A stretch of DNA of 38,877 nucleotides from an uncultured Mycoplasmatota bacterium (lineage in GTDB: Bacteria; Bacillota_I; Bacilli_A; RF39; UBA660), in assembly GCA_900543675.1 (NCBI GenBank), contig UQRY01000016.1:1-38877 (forward strand), in the 5' to 3' direction. Both the position numbers and the translations under genes were made by a program. Shown piece after piece: positions 16,147-22,983 of this stretch. Each line of letters opens with the position of its first letter. Positions within the stretch are counted from its first letter, which is position 1. The notes beneath the pieces were generated by a model. It did no database searches. It was given only the letters and a program-made list of their open reading frames with translations, and was not told where the DNA came from.

Positions 16147-16761
16147 ATGGATAAGTTAAAATTAGTCATTCCTAGTAGTGAACATAAAGAAGAAGCAATT
16201 AATTATATTAAAGAATTTTATACTTATCACTCAAAAATTAATGGTATAGGTGGACTACATCGCTATTTAGATTGTTATGAGAAGTGGTTAGATAAGTTGG
16301 AAGAAGATAGAAATCGAATCCCCAATGAAGAAAAAGTACCTAGTGAAACTTACTTTTTGGTTAGAGAAAGTGATCAAAAAATTGTTGGTATGATTAATAT
16401 TCGCTTGGCATTAAATGAAAAATTAAAGGAATTTGGTGGCCATATTGGTTATAGTATTCGACCTACGGAGAGAGGAAAAGGGTATAATAAAATTAATTTG
16501 TATTTGGGTCTTTTGTGTTGTCAGCAACATGGGATAGAAGAAGTATTCATGGATTGTGATAAAGATAATTTAGCTTCTGCGAAAACAATGCAGGCTTTAG
16601 GTGGCAAAAAGTTGCGTGAATATTATGATGATGTTTATGCGCATTGTATGGTTCAAGATTATATTATCGATGTTAATCAAGCAATCGATACCTATGCTCC
16701 AGTATATGAAAAATATATTTCTATAAATAGTGAAGGAGAAAAATATGCAAGTAAAAAATAA
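16147..16761 (+). CDS. GNAT-family acetyltransferase
   Basis: A 204-residue cytoplasmic enzyme that should transfer acetyl from acetyl-CoA to an amine. Core elements are visible: strand 4 with FGGHIGYSIRPTERGKGY (residues about 98-115), which includes the acetyl-CoA pyrophosphate loop R-x-x-E-R-G-K-G, then an alpha helix, the strand VFMDCDKDN and the SAKTMQALGG segment typical of the fold's end. The substrate cannot be told. The last 17 bases overlap the next gene, so they form an operon. Confidence 0.85.
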   Translation: MDKLKLVIPSSEHKEEAINYIKEFYTYHSKINGIGGLHRYLDCYEKWLDKLEEDRNRIPNEEKVPSETYFLVRESDQKIVGMINIRLALNEKLKEFGGHIGYSIRPTERGKGYNKINLYLGLLCCQQHGIEEVFMDCDKDNLASAKTMQALGGKKLREYYDDVYAHCMVQDYIIDVNQAIDTYAPVYEKYISINSEGEKYASKK

Positions 16762-17857
16762 TTATCAGGATTGTTTAACCAATATTGCCTGTTCGATTAG
16801 AAAATATTTTGGTTTAACGTCTCCACATCAAACCAATTCTTTTCTTGATCAATTATTAGAGGAAAGAAAGCCGAGTAATGTGGTGATGATTTTATTTGAT
16901 GGAATGGGTTCTAGAATATTAGAACGAAGCTTAGATAAGAATTCTTTTTTCCTTAAACAAAGAGTAAAAGATATCACTACTGTTTTTCCTGCTACAACAA
17001 CAGCAGCTACTACTTCGATAAGGACAGGACTAAATCCCGTAGAACACGGTTGGTTAGGGTGGGATACTTATATTGAGCCGATCGATAAAACAATTACTTT
17101 GTTCTTGAATAGTGAAAAAGGAAAAGAAGAACTATGCGAAGAGTTTTTAACGGTAAAAGATTTATTGGCAACAAAGACCATCGCTAGTGAAATCAATGAG
17201 ATTGGCCTTTACCAAGCAAGGGAACTCTTTCCGTTTGGTGAAAACAAGTATTCTAATTTAGATGAAATGTTAGAGAGAATAAAAAAGGAAGTTAAATCGT
17301 CTAGTAAGAAGTTTATTTATGCTTATGATGATGAGCCGGATCACTCGATGCATTTACTTGGCCCAGATAGCGAAGAAGTTAAACGGTTAATAAAAGTAAG
17401 AAATGATAAAATAGAAGCGTTATGTAAGGAATTAACCGATACTGTAGTGATTGTTCTTGCTGATCATGGTCATATTCCAGTAGAACCTATTTACTTGAAT
17501 GATTATCCAGAAATTGTAAATATGTTAGAGCGAACTCCTTCTATTGAACAGCGTGCGGTATCTTTTAAAGTAAAAGAAGGTTTACAAGATAAATTTAAAG
17601 AAAAGTTTCAAGAGTTATTGGGTGAATACTTTTCTTTATATGATAAGGAAGAGGTTATAAATAGTCAATTATTTGGAGATGGAAAACCTAATTTGTTATT
17701 TAATAGTGCGATTGGGGACTTTATCGCTATAGCAGAGAACTCCAATAAATGCTTAATCTCAGAAGGAGATAGAGTATTATTTTCTCATCATGCTGGATAT
17801 ACAGAAGAGGAAATAGTTGTTCCACTAATTGTTATCGATTGCGGTAAAAAGGAATAA
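16745..17857 (+). CDS. Nucleotide pyrophosphatase/phosphodiesterase-family enzyme
   Basis: A 370-residue protein of the alkaline phosphatase superfamily, starting at ATG 16745 with AAGGAG six bases upstream rather than at the earlier GTG 16730. Metal and catalytic elements appear in order: FDGMGS (D52), the threonine-rich nucleophile block TTVFPATTTAATTS (78-91), YDDEPDHSMHLLG with D and H, LADHGH with D and H, and FSHHAGYTEEE with the last His. There is no signal peptide, so it is probably cytoplasmic. The family cleaves phosphodiester or pyrophosphate bonds of nucleotides or lipid head groups. It is coupled to the acetyltransferase. Confidence 0.82.
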   Translation: MQVKNNYQDCLTNIACSIRKYFGLTSPHQTNSFLDQLLEERKPSNVVMILFDGMGSRILERSLDKNSFFLKQRVKDITTVFPATTTAATTSIRTGLNPVEHGWLGWDTYIEPIDKTITLFLNSEKGKEELCEEFLTVKDLLATKTIASEINEIGLYQARELFPFGENKYSNLDEMLERIKKEVKSSSKKFIYAYDDEPDHSMHLLGPDSEEVKRLIKVRNDKIEALCKELTDTVVIVLADHGHIPVEPIYLNDYPEIVNMLERTPSIEQRAVSFKVKEGLQDKFKEKFQELLGEYFSLYDKEEVINSQLFGDGKPNLLFNSAIGDFIAIAENSNKCLISEGDRVLFSHHAGYTEEEIVVPLIVIDCGKKE

Positions 17858-17895
17858 GAAAAAACGAATATTCTCACAAAAATCATGGAAATTAT

Positions 17896-17924
17896 TTGAC
17901 TTGTAAGCATGTTTATGGTATTAT
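17896..17924 (+). promoter_or_regulatory. Promoter of rplU-prp-rpmA
   Basis: TTGACT at 17896-17901 and TATTAT at 17919-17924 with 17-base spacing and a TGG extended -10, a strong promoter suited to ribosomal protein genes. Confidence 0.8.
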
Positions 17925-17929
17925 TCTAG

Positions 17930-18032
17930 ATGTTTGAGACCTCTAGTCTTCAAACCACATTGAAAAGGTTAGAAAAACAAAGTAATTTGTACCTTAAGAG
18001 TGAGTCTAGAAAATGATAAAGGAGGTATAGTA
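17930..18032 (+). promoter_or_regulatory. Structured leader of rplU (L21-leader-like)
   Basis: About 100 untranslated bases. Hairpin 1: GTTTG A GAC (17932-17940) with GTC TT CAAAC around a five-base loop. Hairpin 2: AAGGT with ACCTT enclosing ACAAA/TTTGT. Bacillota rplU messages commonly carry a conserved L21 leader for feedback regulation; position and length fit, but I cannot confirm the Rfam consensus by eye. Confidence 0.5.
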
Positions 18033-18335
18033 ATGAACGCAGTAATTAAAACAGGTGGAAAGCAATATTTAGTTTCTGAAGGAAGTGTAATTTTCGTAGA
18101 AAAATTAGACGGTAATGAAGGAGACAAAATTGTATTTAATGAGGTTTTAATGCTCGATAGTAAGATTGGAAATCCTTACGTAGAAAAAGCAAATGTTGAA
18201 GGTGTTATTGTAAAACACGGTAAACAAAAGAAGATTCGTGTATTCAAATATAAGAGCAAAGACCGTAGTAATCGTAGAACACTTGGTCACAGACAACCTT
18301 ATACAAAAGTAGAAATTAAAAAGATTAATGGGTAA
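18033..18335 (+). CDS. rplU: Ribosomal protein bL21
   Basis: A 100-residue large-subunit protein starting at ATG 18033 (GGAGG at 18021-18025). It opens with the typical AVIKTGGKQYLV, has the central KVxGxVVKHGKQKKI-like segment and the signature YKSKDRSNRRTLGHRQPYT near the end. It binds 23S rRNA with L20. Followed five bases later by prp. Confidence 0.97.
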   Translation: MNAVIKTGGKQYLVSEGSVIFVEKLDGNEGDKIVFNEVLMLDSKIGNPYVEKANVEGVIVKHGKQKKIRVFKYKSKDRSNRRTLGHRQPYTKVEIKKING

Positions 18336-18340
18336 ATTTC

Positions 18341-18643
18341 GTGATAGTCGTAAAAGTAAAATATAATCATTCTTCTGTTTGTGAGGTAACCATTACGGGA
18401 CACGCTAATTATGCTGATTTTGGTAAAGATATTGTTTGTAGTAGTGTGAGTAGTATCGTGATTACTACAGTAAATGGCATTGATAGTGTGGTATCTGGCT
18501 TTTTAACGGTAGAAGAAAAGAAAGATCAAATGAAGTTGATCGTTCAACGTGATGAAGAAATCGGACAGAAGTTATTATGGAATATGATTGAATTATTGAA
18601 AGAATTACAAGTTAATTACCCTAAAAATATTATAGTAAAGTAA
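18341..18643 (+). CDS. prp: Ribosomal-processing cysteine protease Prp
   Basis: A 100-residue protease of the YsxB/Prp family. The catalytic residues are visible: His in ITGHANYADFGKDIVCSS (H21) and Cys (C33 region, motif DIVCSSVS). Prp removes the N-terminal extension of ribosomal protein L27. The start is GTG 18341 with a weak ribosome site, probably coupled to rplU. It lies between rplU and rpmA as in Bacillus and Staphylococcus, and its substrate is the next gene. Confidence 0.93.
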   Translation: MIVVKVKYNHSSVCEVTITGHANYADFGKDIVCSSVSSIVITTVNGIDSVVSGFLTVEEKKDQMKLIVQRDEEIGQKLLWNMIELLKELQVNYPKNIIVK

Positions 18644-18657
18644 GGAGGAAAGCGAAT

Positions 18658-18951
18658 ATGTGTAGATTAGTATTAAATATCCAATATTTTGCTCACCATA
18701 AAGGACAAGGTTCTACGGCTAACGGTCGTGATTCAGCAGGACGCAGATTAGGAGCTAAAGCTGCTGACGGTGAGTTTGTAACAGCAGGATCTATTATCTA
18801 TCGTCAAAGAGGTACTAAAATTATGCCTGGTGTAAACGTAGGTAGAGGAAATGATGATACGTTATTTGCTAAAGTATCTGGTATTGTCAGATTCGAACGA
18901 CTTGGAAAAGATAAGAAGAGAGCAAGTGTTTACCCAGTAGTAGAAGAATAG
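18658..18951 (+). CDS. rpmA: Ribosomal protein bL27 precursor
   Basis: A 97-residue protein. The N-terminus MCRLVLNIQYFA is the Bacillota extension ending in the Prp cleavage motif (LxxQxFA, cut after A12), after which mature L27 starts with HHKGQGST. The NGRDSAGRRLGAK segment and the IIYRQRGTKIMPGVNVGRG core are diagnostic. L27 reaches the peptidyl-transferase centre; uncleaved extension blocks it, which explains the adjacency of prp. Confidence 0.97.
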   Translation: MCRLVLNIQYFAHHKGQGSTANGRDSAGRRLGAKAADGEFVTAGSIIYRQRGTKIMPGVNVGRGNDDTLFAKVSGIVRFERLGKDKKRASVYPVVEE

Positions 18952-18973
18952 TGACAGCGCTATTCTTTTTTTA
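18944..18973 (+). terminator. Intrinsic terminator after rpmA
   Basis: AAGAATAG at 18944-18951 pairs with CTATTCTT at 18960-18967 around an eight-base loop, followed by T residues. It includes the rpmA stop codon. Confidence 0.85.
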
Positions 18974-18990
18974 TTATTATGGAGGCTTAT

Positions 18991-19473
18991 ATGGAATTAA
19001 CAAAAGAAAATGTCAATCAATTATTTAGTGAGTGTGAATGGAAGGTAGAAAAGTGGCCAAAAGAGGTGACTTCAATAGAAGAAGCACCAGATGTGGCTCA
19101 GATGCTCATTCCACTTCCTAATGGCGTTAATATCGCCGGTTTTTATCCGGATAAGATTGTAGCGTATTCTGATACAATCAGCGAACTGTTAGATCAGATA
19201 CCTTATTTGAGTGAAAAAACAGGGATTTCTTTTTCTATGCTTGGTAGAAGTAAAAATGGTAGTTGGACAGAAGATATTTATGAGATTCAGAAATTATATT
19301 TATTAGGCGTAGTTTCTGATCAATTACTTGCTTTACCTGTTAATAGTAGAGTAGTTATTGGAAGGATTCCTAAAGAAAAAGGTGTCGTTGATATTGTATC
19401 CATTGGTGAAAATGGAAAGACTAAGTTACTAGCAAAAAAATTAGGTGATAACTATTATAAGCCTAATCATTAA
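18991..19473 (+). CDS. Protein of unknown function between rpmA and obg
   Basis: A 160-residue soluble protein I do not recognise. ATG 18991 is chosen because GGAGG (18981-18985) lies five bases upstream and would be inside an ORF begun at 18979. It has an N-terminal helix, a strand-rich middle (about 35-60) and a C-terminal half with alternating strands (VVIGRIPKEKGVVDIVSIG). It occupies the place of spo0B in Bacillus subtilis, but I see no Spo0B-like four-helix His phosphotransfer motif. No promoter is visible; it probably depends on read-through of the rpmA terminator and is co-transcribed with obg. Confidence 0.6.
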   Translation: MELTKENVNQLFSECEWKVEKWPKEVTSIEEAPDVAQMLIPLPNGVNIAGFYPDKIVAYSDTISELLDQIPYLSEKTGISFSMLGRSKNGSWTEDIYEIQKLYLLGVVSDQLLALPVNSRVVIGRIPKEKGVVDIVSIGENGKTKLLAKKLGDNYYKPNH

Positions 19474-19501
19474 TTAGAGGTAAAAAGAGGGAGGTGTTTT
19501 T

Positions 19502-20776
19502 ATGTTTATTGATGAAGTGTATATGGAGATTCATGCCGGTAATGGTGGTGATGGTTGTACTGCTTTTCGTCGGGAGAAATATATTCCGATGGGAGGACCT
19601 TATGGTGGAAATGGTGGCCGTGGTAGTAATATTATTTTTAAAGTCGACCAAGGGTTACATACTTTATTAGATTTACGTTATCATAAGATTATTAAAGGGA
19701 AAAAAGGCGAAAATGGTACGGGTAAAAACTGTAACGGAAAAAATAGTGAAGATATTGTGATTAAAGTTCCCCAAGGAACAGTTATTACGGATACCGATAG
19801 TGGGTTAATCTTAGCGGATTTACGTGGAAAAGATGATGAAGTAGTAGTTGCTTATGGTGGTCGTGGTGGTCGCGGAAATACTGCTTTTAAGACGCCAAGT
19901 AATCCAGCTCCTAATTATAGTGAAAATGGTGAACCTGGTGAAGTAAAGTATATTAAGGTAGAATTAAAATTATTAGCGGATGTTGGTTTAGTTGGTTTGC
20001 CAAGTGTGGGAAAAAGTACTTTAATTTCGATGGTATCTAAGGCAAAACCGAAAATTGCTGCTTATCATTTTACGACACTCACCCCTAATTTAGGAGTAGT
20101 TAAAGATAAGAAAAATCGTACTTTTGTAATGGCTGATTTGCCTGGATTAATCGAAGGGGCTAGCCATGGAGAAGGTTTAGGAGATAAGTTTTTACGTCAT
20201 ATTGAACGAACAAGAGTAATTGCGCATGTTGTTGATATGTCAGGATCTGAAGGTAGAGACCCTTATGAAGATTATTTACTCATTAATCGTGAACTTGCTT
20301 CTTTCAGTTCAAAATTAATAGAAAAACCTCAAATTGTGATTGCTAATAAGATGGATATCGAAGGAGCTAAAGAAAATTTAGAAAGATTTAAATCTTTGGT
20401 TGATGCGAAAATATTTCCGATTAGTGCGATGAACCAAGAAGGGTTAGAACCAGTCTTGTTAGAACTTGGCGACATGTTAGAAAAAATCCAAGAAGAACCA
20501 TTATATGAAGAGGATCAGTTTGAAGGACATGTTCTTTATCAGTTTAAGAAAGAAGAACCATATACGATTACTAGAGAAGATAATGGAACTTGGGTAGTTC
20601 ATGGTGAAGAAATCGAAAAATTATTTAGAATGACAAAATTTACGACTGAGGAAGGTGTGCTTCGTTTCGCCAAACGACTTCGTAAAATGGGAATCGATGA
20701 TAAATTAGAAGAGTTAGGCGCAAAAGAAAACGATAAAGTACGAATTTTAGATTTTGAATTCGAATATCGTAAATAA
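19502..20776 (+). CDS. obg: GTPase Obg/CgtA
   Basis: A 424-residue ribosome-assembly and stress GTPase with all three family domains. The glycine-rich Obg fold (1-158) has GNGGDGCTAFRREKYIPMGG. The G domain (about 160-335) has GLPSVGKST (P-loop), the switch segment FTTLTPNLGVV, DLPGLIEGA and NKMD. A C-terminal OCT domain covers about 345-424. It binds the 50S subunit. AGGGAGG stands before the ATG. It follows the ribosomal unit, as is usual. Confidence 0.97.
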   Translation: MFIDEVYMEIHAGNGGDGCTAFRREKYIPMGGPYGGNGGRGSNIIFKVDQGLHTLLDLRYHKIIKGKKGENGTGKNCNGKNSEDIVIKVPQGTVITDTDSGLILADLRGKDDEVVVAYGGRGGRGNTAFKTPSNPAPNYSENGEPGEVKYIKVELKLLADVGLVGLPSVGKSTLISMVSKAKPKIAAYHFTTLTPNLGVVKDKKNRTFVMADLPGLIEGASHGEGLGDKFLRHIERTRVIAHVVDMSGSEGRDPYEDYLLINRELASFSSKLIEKPQIVIANKMDIEGAKENLERFKSLVDAKIFPISAMNQEGLEPVLLELGDMLEKIQEEPLYEEDQFEGHVLYQFKKEEPYTITREDNGTWVVHGEEIEKLFRMTKFTTEEGVLRFAKRLRKMGIDDKLEELGAKENDKVRILDFEFEYRK

Positions 20777-20820
20777 AACTCAGTGAGGTTCACTGAATAA
20801 ATATAATTGGCTTATATAAA

Positions 20821-20867
20821 GAGAGTAAAACAGGAAATGATTCATTTGCTTTTACTTTCTTTTTTTG
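20821..20867 (+). terminator. Intrinsic terminator after obg
   Basis: GAGAGTAAAA at 20821-20830 pairs with TTTTACTTTC at 20850-20859 (one G-U), with an inner AAATGA/TCATTT helix, followed by seven T residues. It separates obg from the toxin-antitoxin candidate. Confidence 0.8.
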
Positions 20868-20880
20868 TTAGTTTTTTACT

Positions 20881-21110
20881 GGGAAATATTTAACTTTGAG
20901 TGCTTGCCAACTTCGGTAGGAAGGAGGCTTAGTATGGTTAAGAAAGATCTGCTAATCTCATCTTTACTAGTAATCATTTTTTCACTAATTGTCTTACTCT
21001 TCATTCTAGTCAAATAATCGATTACAAAAAAAGCACTCAATCCTAATAGATTGGTGCTTACCAAAAAAACAAAGGCAAGTACTCAAGCTAAATGGACTTA
21101 AATATTTCCC
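20881..21110. repeat. Long-range inverted repeat flanking the small hydrophobic ORF
   Basis: GGGAAATATTTAA at 20881-20893 is the exact complement of TTAAATATTTCCC at 21098-21110. Just inside, GAGTGCTTGCC at 20898-20908 pairs with GGCAAGTACTC at 21074-21084 (one G-U). The 5' untranslated region can therefore fold on the 3' untranslated region, as in type I toxin messages that are inert when full length. A second option pairs TTGAGTGCTT (20896-20905) with AAGCACTCAA (21031-21040). Confidence 0.75.
20934..21017 (+). CDS. Candidate type I toxin, 27-residue hydrophobic peptide
   Basis: A peptide of 27 residues: short basic start MVKKD, one continuous hydrophobic membrane segment (6-26) and a terminal Lys. 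AAGGAGG at 20921-20927 stands at ideal spacing before the ATG, a strong site for so short a frame. Small single-span peptides of this kind act on the membrane in type I systems such as TxpA, BsrG and Fst; the sequence itself is not one of those that I recognise. A convergent antisense RNA with its own promoter and terminator overlaps the 3' untranslated region. The toxin promoter is unclear: TTGTTA (20865-20870) with TATTTA (20887-20892) is the best option, but initiation nearer 20881 is also possible. Confidence 0.65.
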   Translation: MVKKDLLISSLLVIIFSLIVLLFILVK

Positions 21111-21138
21111 TTTTGGGTGCTTGAGTAGTCGCTCTTAC
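21025..21138 (-). ncRNA. Candidate antisense antitoxin RNA
   Basis: On the minus strand a promoter at 21173-21145 predicts a start near 21138. A hairpin (arms 21060-21050 and 21042-21031: AAGCACCAATC with GATTGAGTGCTT) followed by seven T residues ends it near 21025. The product, about 114 bases, is fully complementary to the 3' untranslated region of the hydrophobic-peptide message and does not cover its coding part, as in RatA/TxpA-type convergent pairs. Confidence 0.65.
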
Positions 21139-21144
21139 TTTTTC

Positions 21145-21173
21145 ATCATAACATAGCTAGTTTTCTATTTCAA
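21145..21173 (-). promoter_or_regulatory. Promoter of the antisense RNA
   Basis: Minus-strand TTGAAA (21173-21168), 17-base spacer, TATGAT (21150-21145) preceded by TGT, giving an extended -10. It is a strong match with no minus-strand gene after it, so its product must be a short RNA. Confidence 0.75.
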
Positions 21174-21199
21174 GAAATTTACTCTATTTTCTAGATAAT

Positions 21200-21229
21200 T
21201 TGGAAGGTAATGTGTTTTCATGATAAAAT
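21200..21229 (+). promoter_or_regulatory. Promoter of the ABC-F gene
   Basis: TTGGAA at 21200-21205 and TGATAAAAT at 21221-21229 (extended -10, 18-base spacing), 31 bases before the GTG start. Confidence 0.6.
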
Positions 21230-21259
21230 AATAGTGATTTCATATTTGGAGGGATTATC

Positions 21260-21450
21260 GTGATCGAGGTAAACATCAGTAAAGCAAGTAAACATTTTGG
21301 GACGAGAGAATTGTTCAAAGAACTTGATTTCAAGATTAGTACGAATGAAAGAGTCGCACTTATTGGTTCAAATGGGTGTGGGAAGAGTACGTTATTAAAG
21401 ATAATAGCTGGTTTAGAAACCTTTGATGAAGGCGAGATGGCTTTACGCAA
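21260..21450 (+). other. N-terminal ATP-binding start of the ABC-F gene (GTG start site)
   Basis: The gene starts at GTG 21260, fixed by GGAGGG at 21248-21253 seven bases upstream and by the first strand of the ABC domain beginning at residue 2. The P-loop GSNGCGKST lies at residues 38-46, within this segment. Confidence 0.7.
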
Positions 21451-22894
21451 GGGACTTACGATCGGTTATCTTCCACAAATTCCCCCACAAGTCGATCAAG
21501 AAGTATTGGTTAGAGAAATTCTCATGAGTGCTTTTCTTCCTCTTCAAAAAATTGAAGAAAAAATGAATCATGTCGCTAATTTACTTGCTTCAGAAACGGA
21601 TAGTAAACGTTTAGAAAAATTGTGTAATCAGTACTGCGATTTAGAACAATCATATCACGAAGCAGGTGGTTATGAAAAAGAGACATTATTCAGTAAGGTG
21701 TGTGCTGGCTTTAAGATAAGTGAAGAGATGTTAGATAGGAAGTTTCAAACCTTATCTGGTGGAGAAAAGACGATTGTTTATTTAGCTTCTCTTATTTTAA
21801 AAAAGCCTTCTTTATTACTTTTAGATGAAGCTACTAACCATTTAGATATGGAAACTTTAGAGTGGTTTGAAAATTATTTAAAAAGTTACGATGGAACGAT
21901 GATTATTATTTCCCATGATCGATACTTTTTAGATCAAGTAGCGACAAAGACGATGCTTTTGTCTGGTGGTAAGATCGATGTGTTTTTTGGAAATTACTCG
22001 TATTTTCAACTGGAAAATGAAAAACGAATCATGATTGAATTTGAAAAGTATAAAGATCAACAAAAAATGATCGAAGCGATGAAAAATAAAATAAAAAAAC
22101 TACAGGAGTTTGGAAAGTTAGCTGCTCCTTATGGTGAATCCTTTTTTAAACGAGCAGCTAGTATTCAAAAAAGATTAGATAGAATTGAAGTTCTCACAAA
22201 ACCGGAAGAAAAAAAGGAACTTCCTCTTCAGTTTGAAGTGGCTCATCGTTCTGGTAAAGAAGTATTAAAAATAGAAGATTTGTTTCTTTCTATTGGTGAT
22301 AAAAGTTTATTGAAAAAGACTAGTCTTTTGGTTCGCTACGGAGAACATGTTGCTTTGATTGGGAAGAATGGAACAGGGAAATCTACATTAGTAAAAGAAA
22401 TTTTGTCTATTTCTTCTAAACAAACAGATTCTTCTTCAATTAAATTAGGTAGTCAGGTTGTAGTTGGATATCTTCCACAAGAAATTTATTTTACAGATGA
22501 AAATAAAACGGTACTAGAGACTGTTCGAGAAAATTTTCAAGGCAACGAGACTATTTTACGAGCTACTTTAGCCAAATTTCTCTTTTTTGACGATGCCATC
22601 TATAAACGAGTAGGTACTTTATCTGGTGGAGAAAAGGTTCGTCTTAAGTTGTTAGAATTAATTAAAGAACAAGCTAATTTTTTGATTTTAGATGAAGTCA
22701 CTAATCATATCGATATTGATACGAGAGAAATGTTAGAAGAAGCATTAAAAGAATTTACTGGTACTATTTTATTTGTTTCTCATGACCGGTATTTTATCAA
22801 TAAATTAGCCGATAGAGTGGTCGCTATTGAAAACTGTAAGTTAAATAGTTATCTTGGAAATTATGAAGATTATAAGAGAGTTAAGAAAAAATAG
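21260..22894 (+). CDS. ABC-F family ATPase
   Basis: A 544-residue soluble protein with two fused ABC ATPase domains and no membrane part, the ABC-F layout. Domain 1 has GSNGCGKST, signature LSGGEKT and Walker B LLLLDEATNHLD. The interdomain linker (about 245-320) is charged and helical, the part that enters the ribosomal E or P site. Domain 2 has GKNGTGKST, LSGGEKV and LILDEVTNHIDID. Housekeeping members gate translation; others protect ribosomes from antibiotics. The short linker does not allow a choice, and antibiotic protection is not shown. Single-gene unit with its own promoter. Confidence 0.9.
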   Translation: MIEVNISKASKHFGTRELFKELDFKISTNERVALIGSNGCGKSTLLKIIAGLETFDEGEMALRKGLTIGYLPQIPPQVDQEVLVREILMSAFLPLQKIEEKMNHVANLLASETDSKRLEKLCNQYCDLEQSYHEAGGYEKETLFSKVCAGFKISEEMLDRKFQTLSGGEKTIVYLASLILKKPSLLLLDEATNHLDMETLEWFENYLKSYDGTMIIISHDRYFLDQVATKTMLLSGGKIDVFFGNYSYFQLENEKRIMIEFEKYKDQQKMIEAMKNKIKKLQEFGKLAAPYGESFFKRAASIQKRLDRIEVLTKPEEKKELPLQFEVAHRSGKEVLKIEDLFLSIGDKSLLKKTSLLVRYGEHVALIGKNGTGKSTLVKEILSISSKQTDSSSIKLGSQVVVGYLPQEIYFTDENKTVLETVRENFQGNETILRATLAKFLFFDDAIYKRVGTLSGGEKVRLKLLELIKEQANFLILDEVTNHIDIDTREMLEEALKEFTGTILFVSHDRYFINKLADRVVAIENCKLNSYLGNYEDYKRVKKK

Positions 22895-22929
22895 TTTTTG
22901 TTAATTTGTACATGAAAATTATAGGATGA

Positions 22930-22958
22930 TTGACTTTTATTTTTAGAAATAGTATGAT
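22930..22958 (+). promoter_or_regulatory. Promoter of the HAD-PlsC fusion gene
   Basis: TTGACT at 22930-22935 and TATGAT at 22953-22958 with 17-base spacing. Because this promoter lies inside an apparent upstream extension of the reading frame, the real start must be the ATG at 22984. Confidence 0.8.
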
Positions 22959-22983
22959 AGCCACGAAAAGAGAGAAGGAGTTT

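Noticed and set aside
20934..21017. Assignment of the hydrophobic peptide to the Fst, TxpA or BsrG toxin families
   Set aside because: Length and layout fit, but no family motif is shared beyond hydrophobicity.
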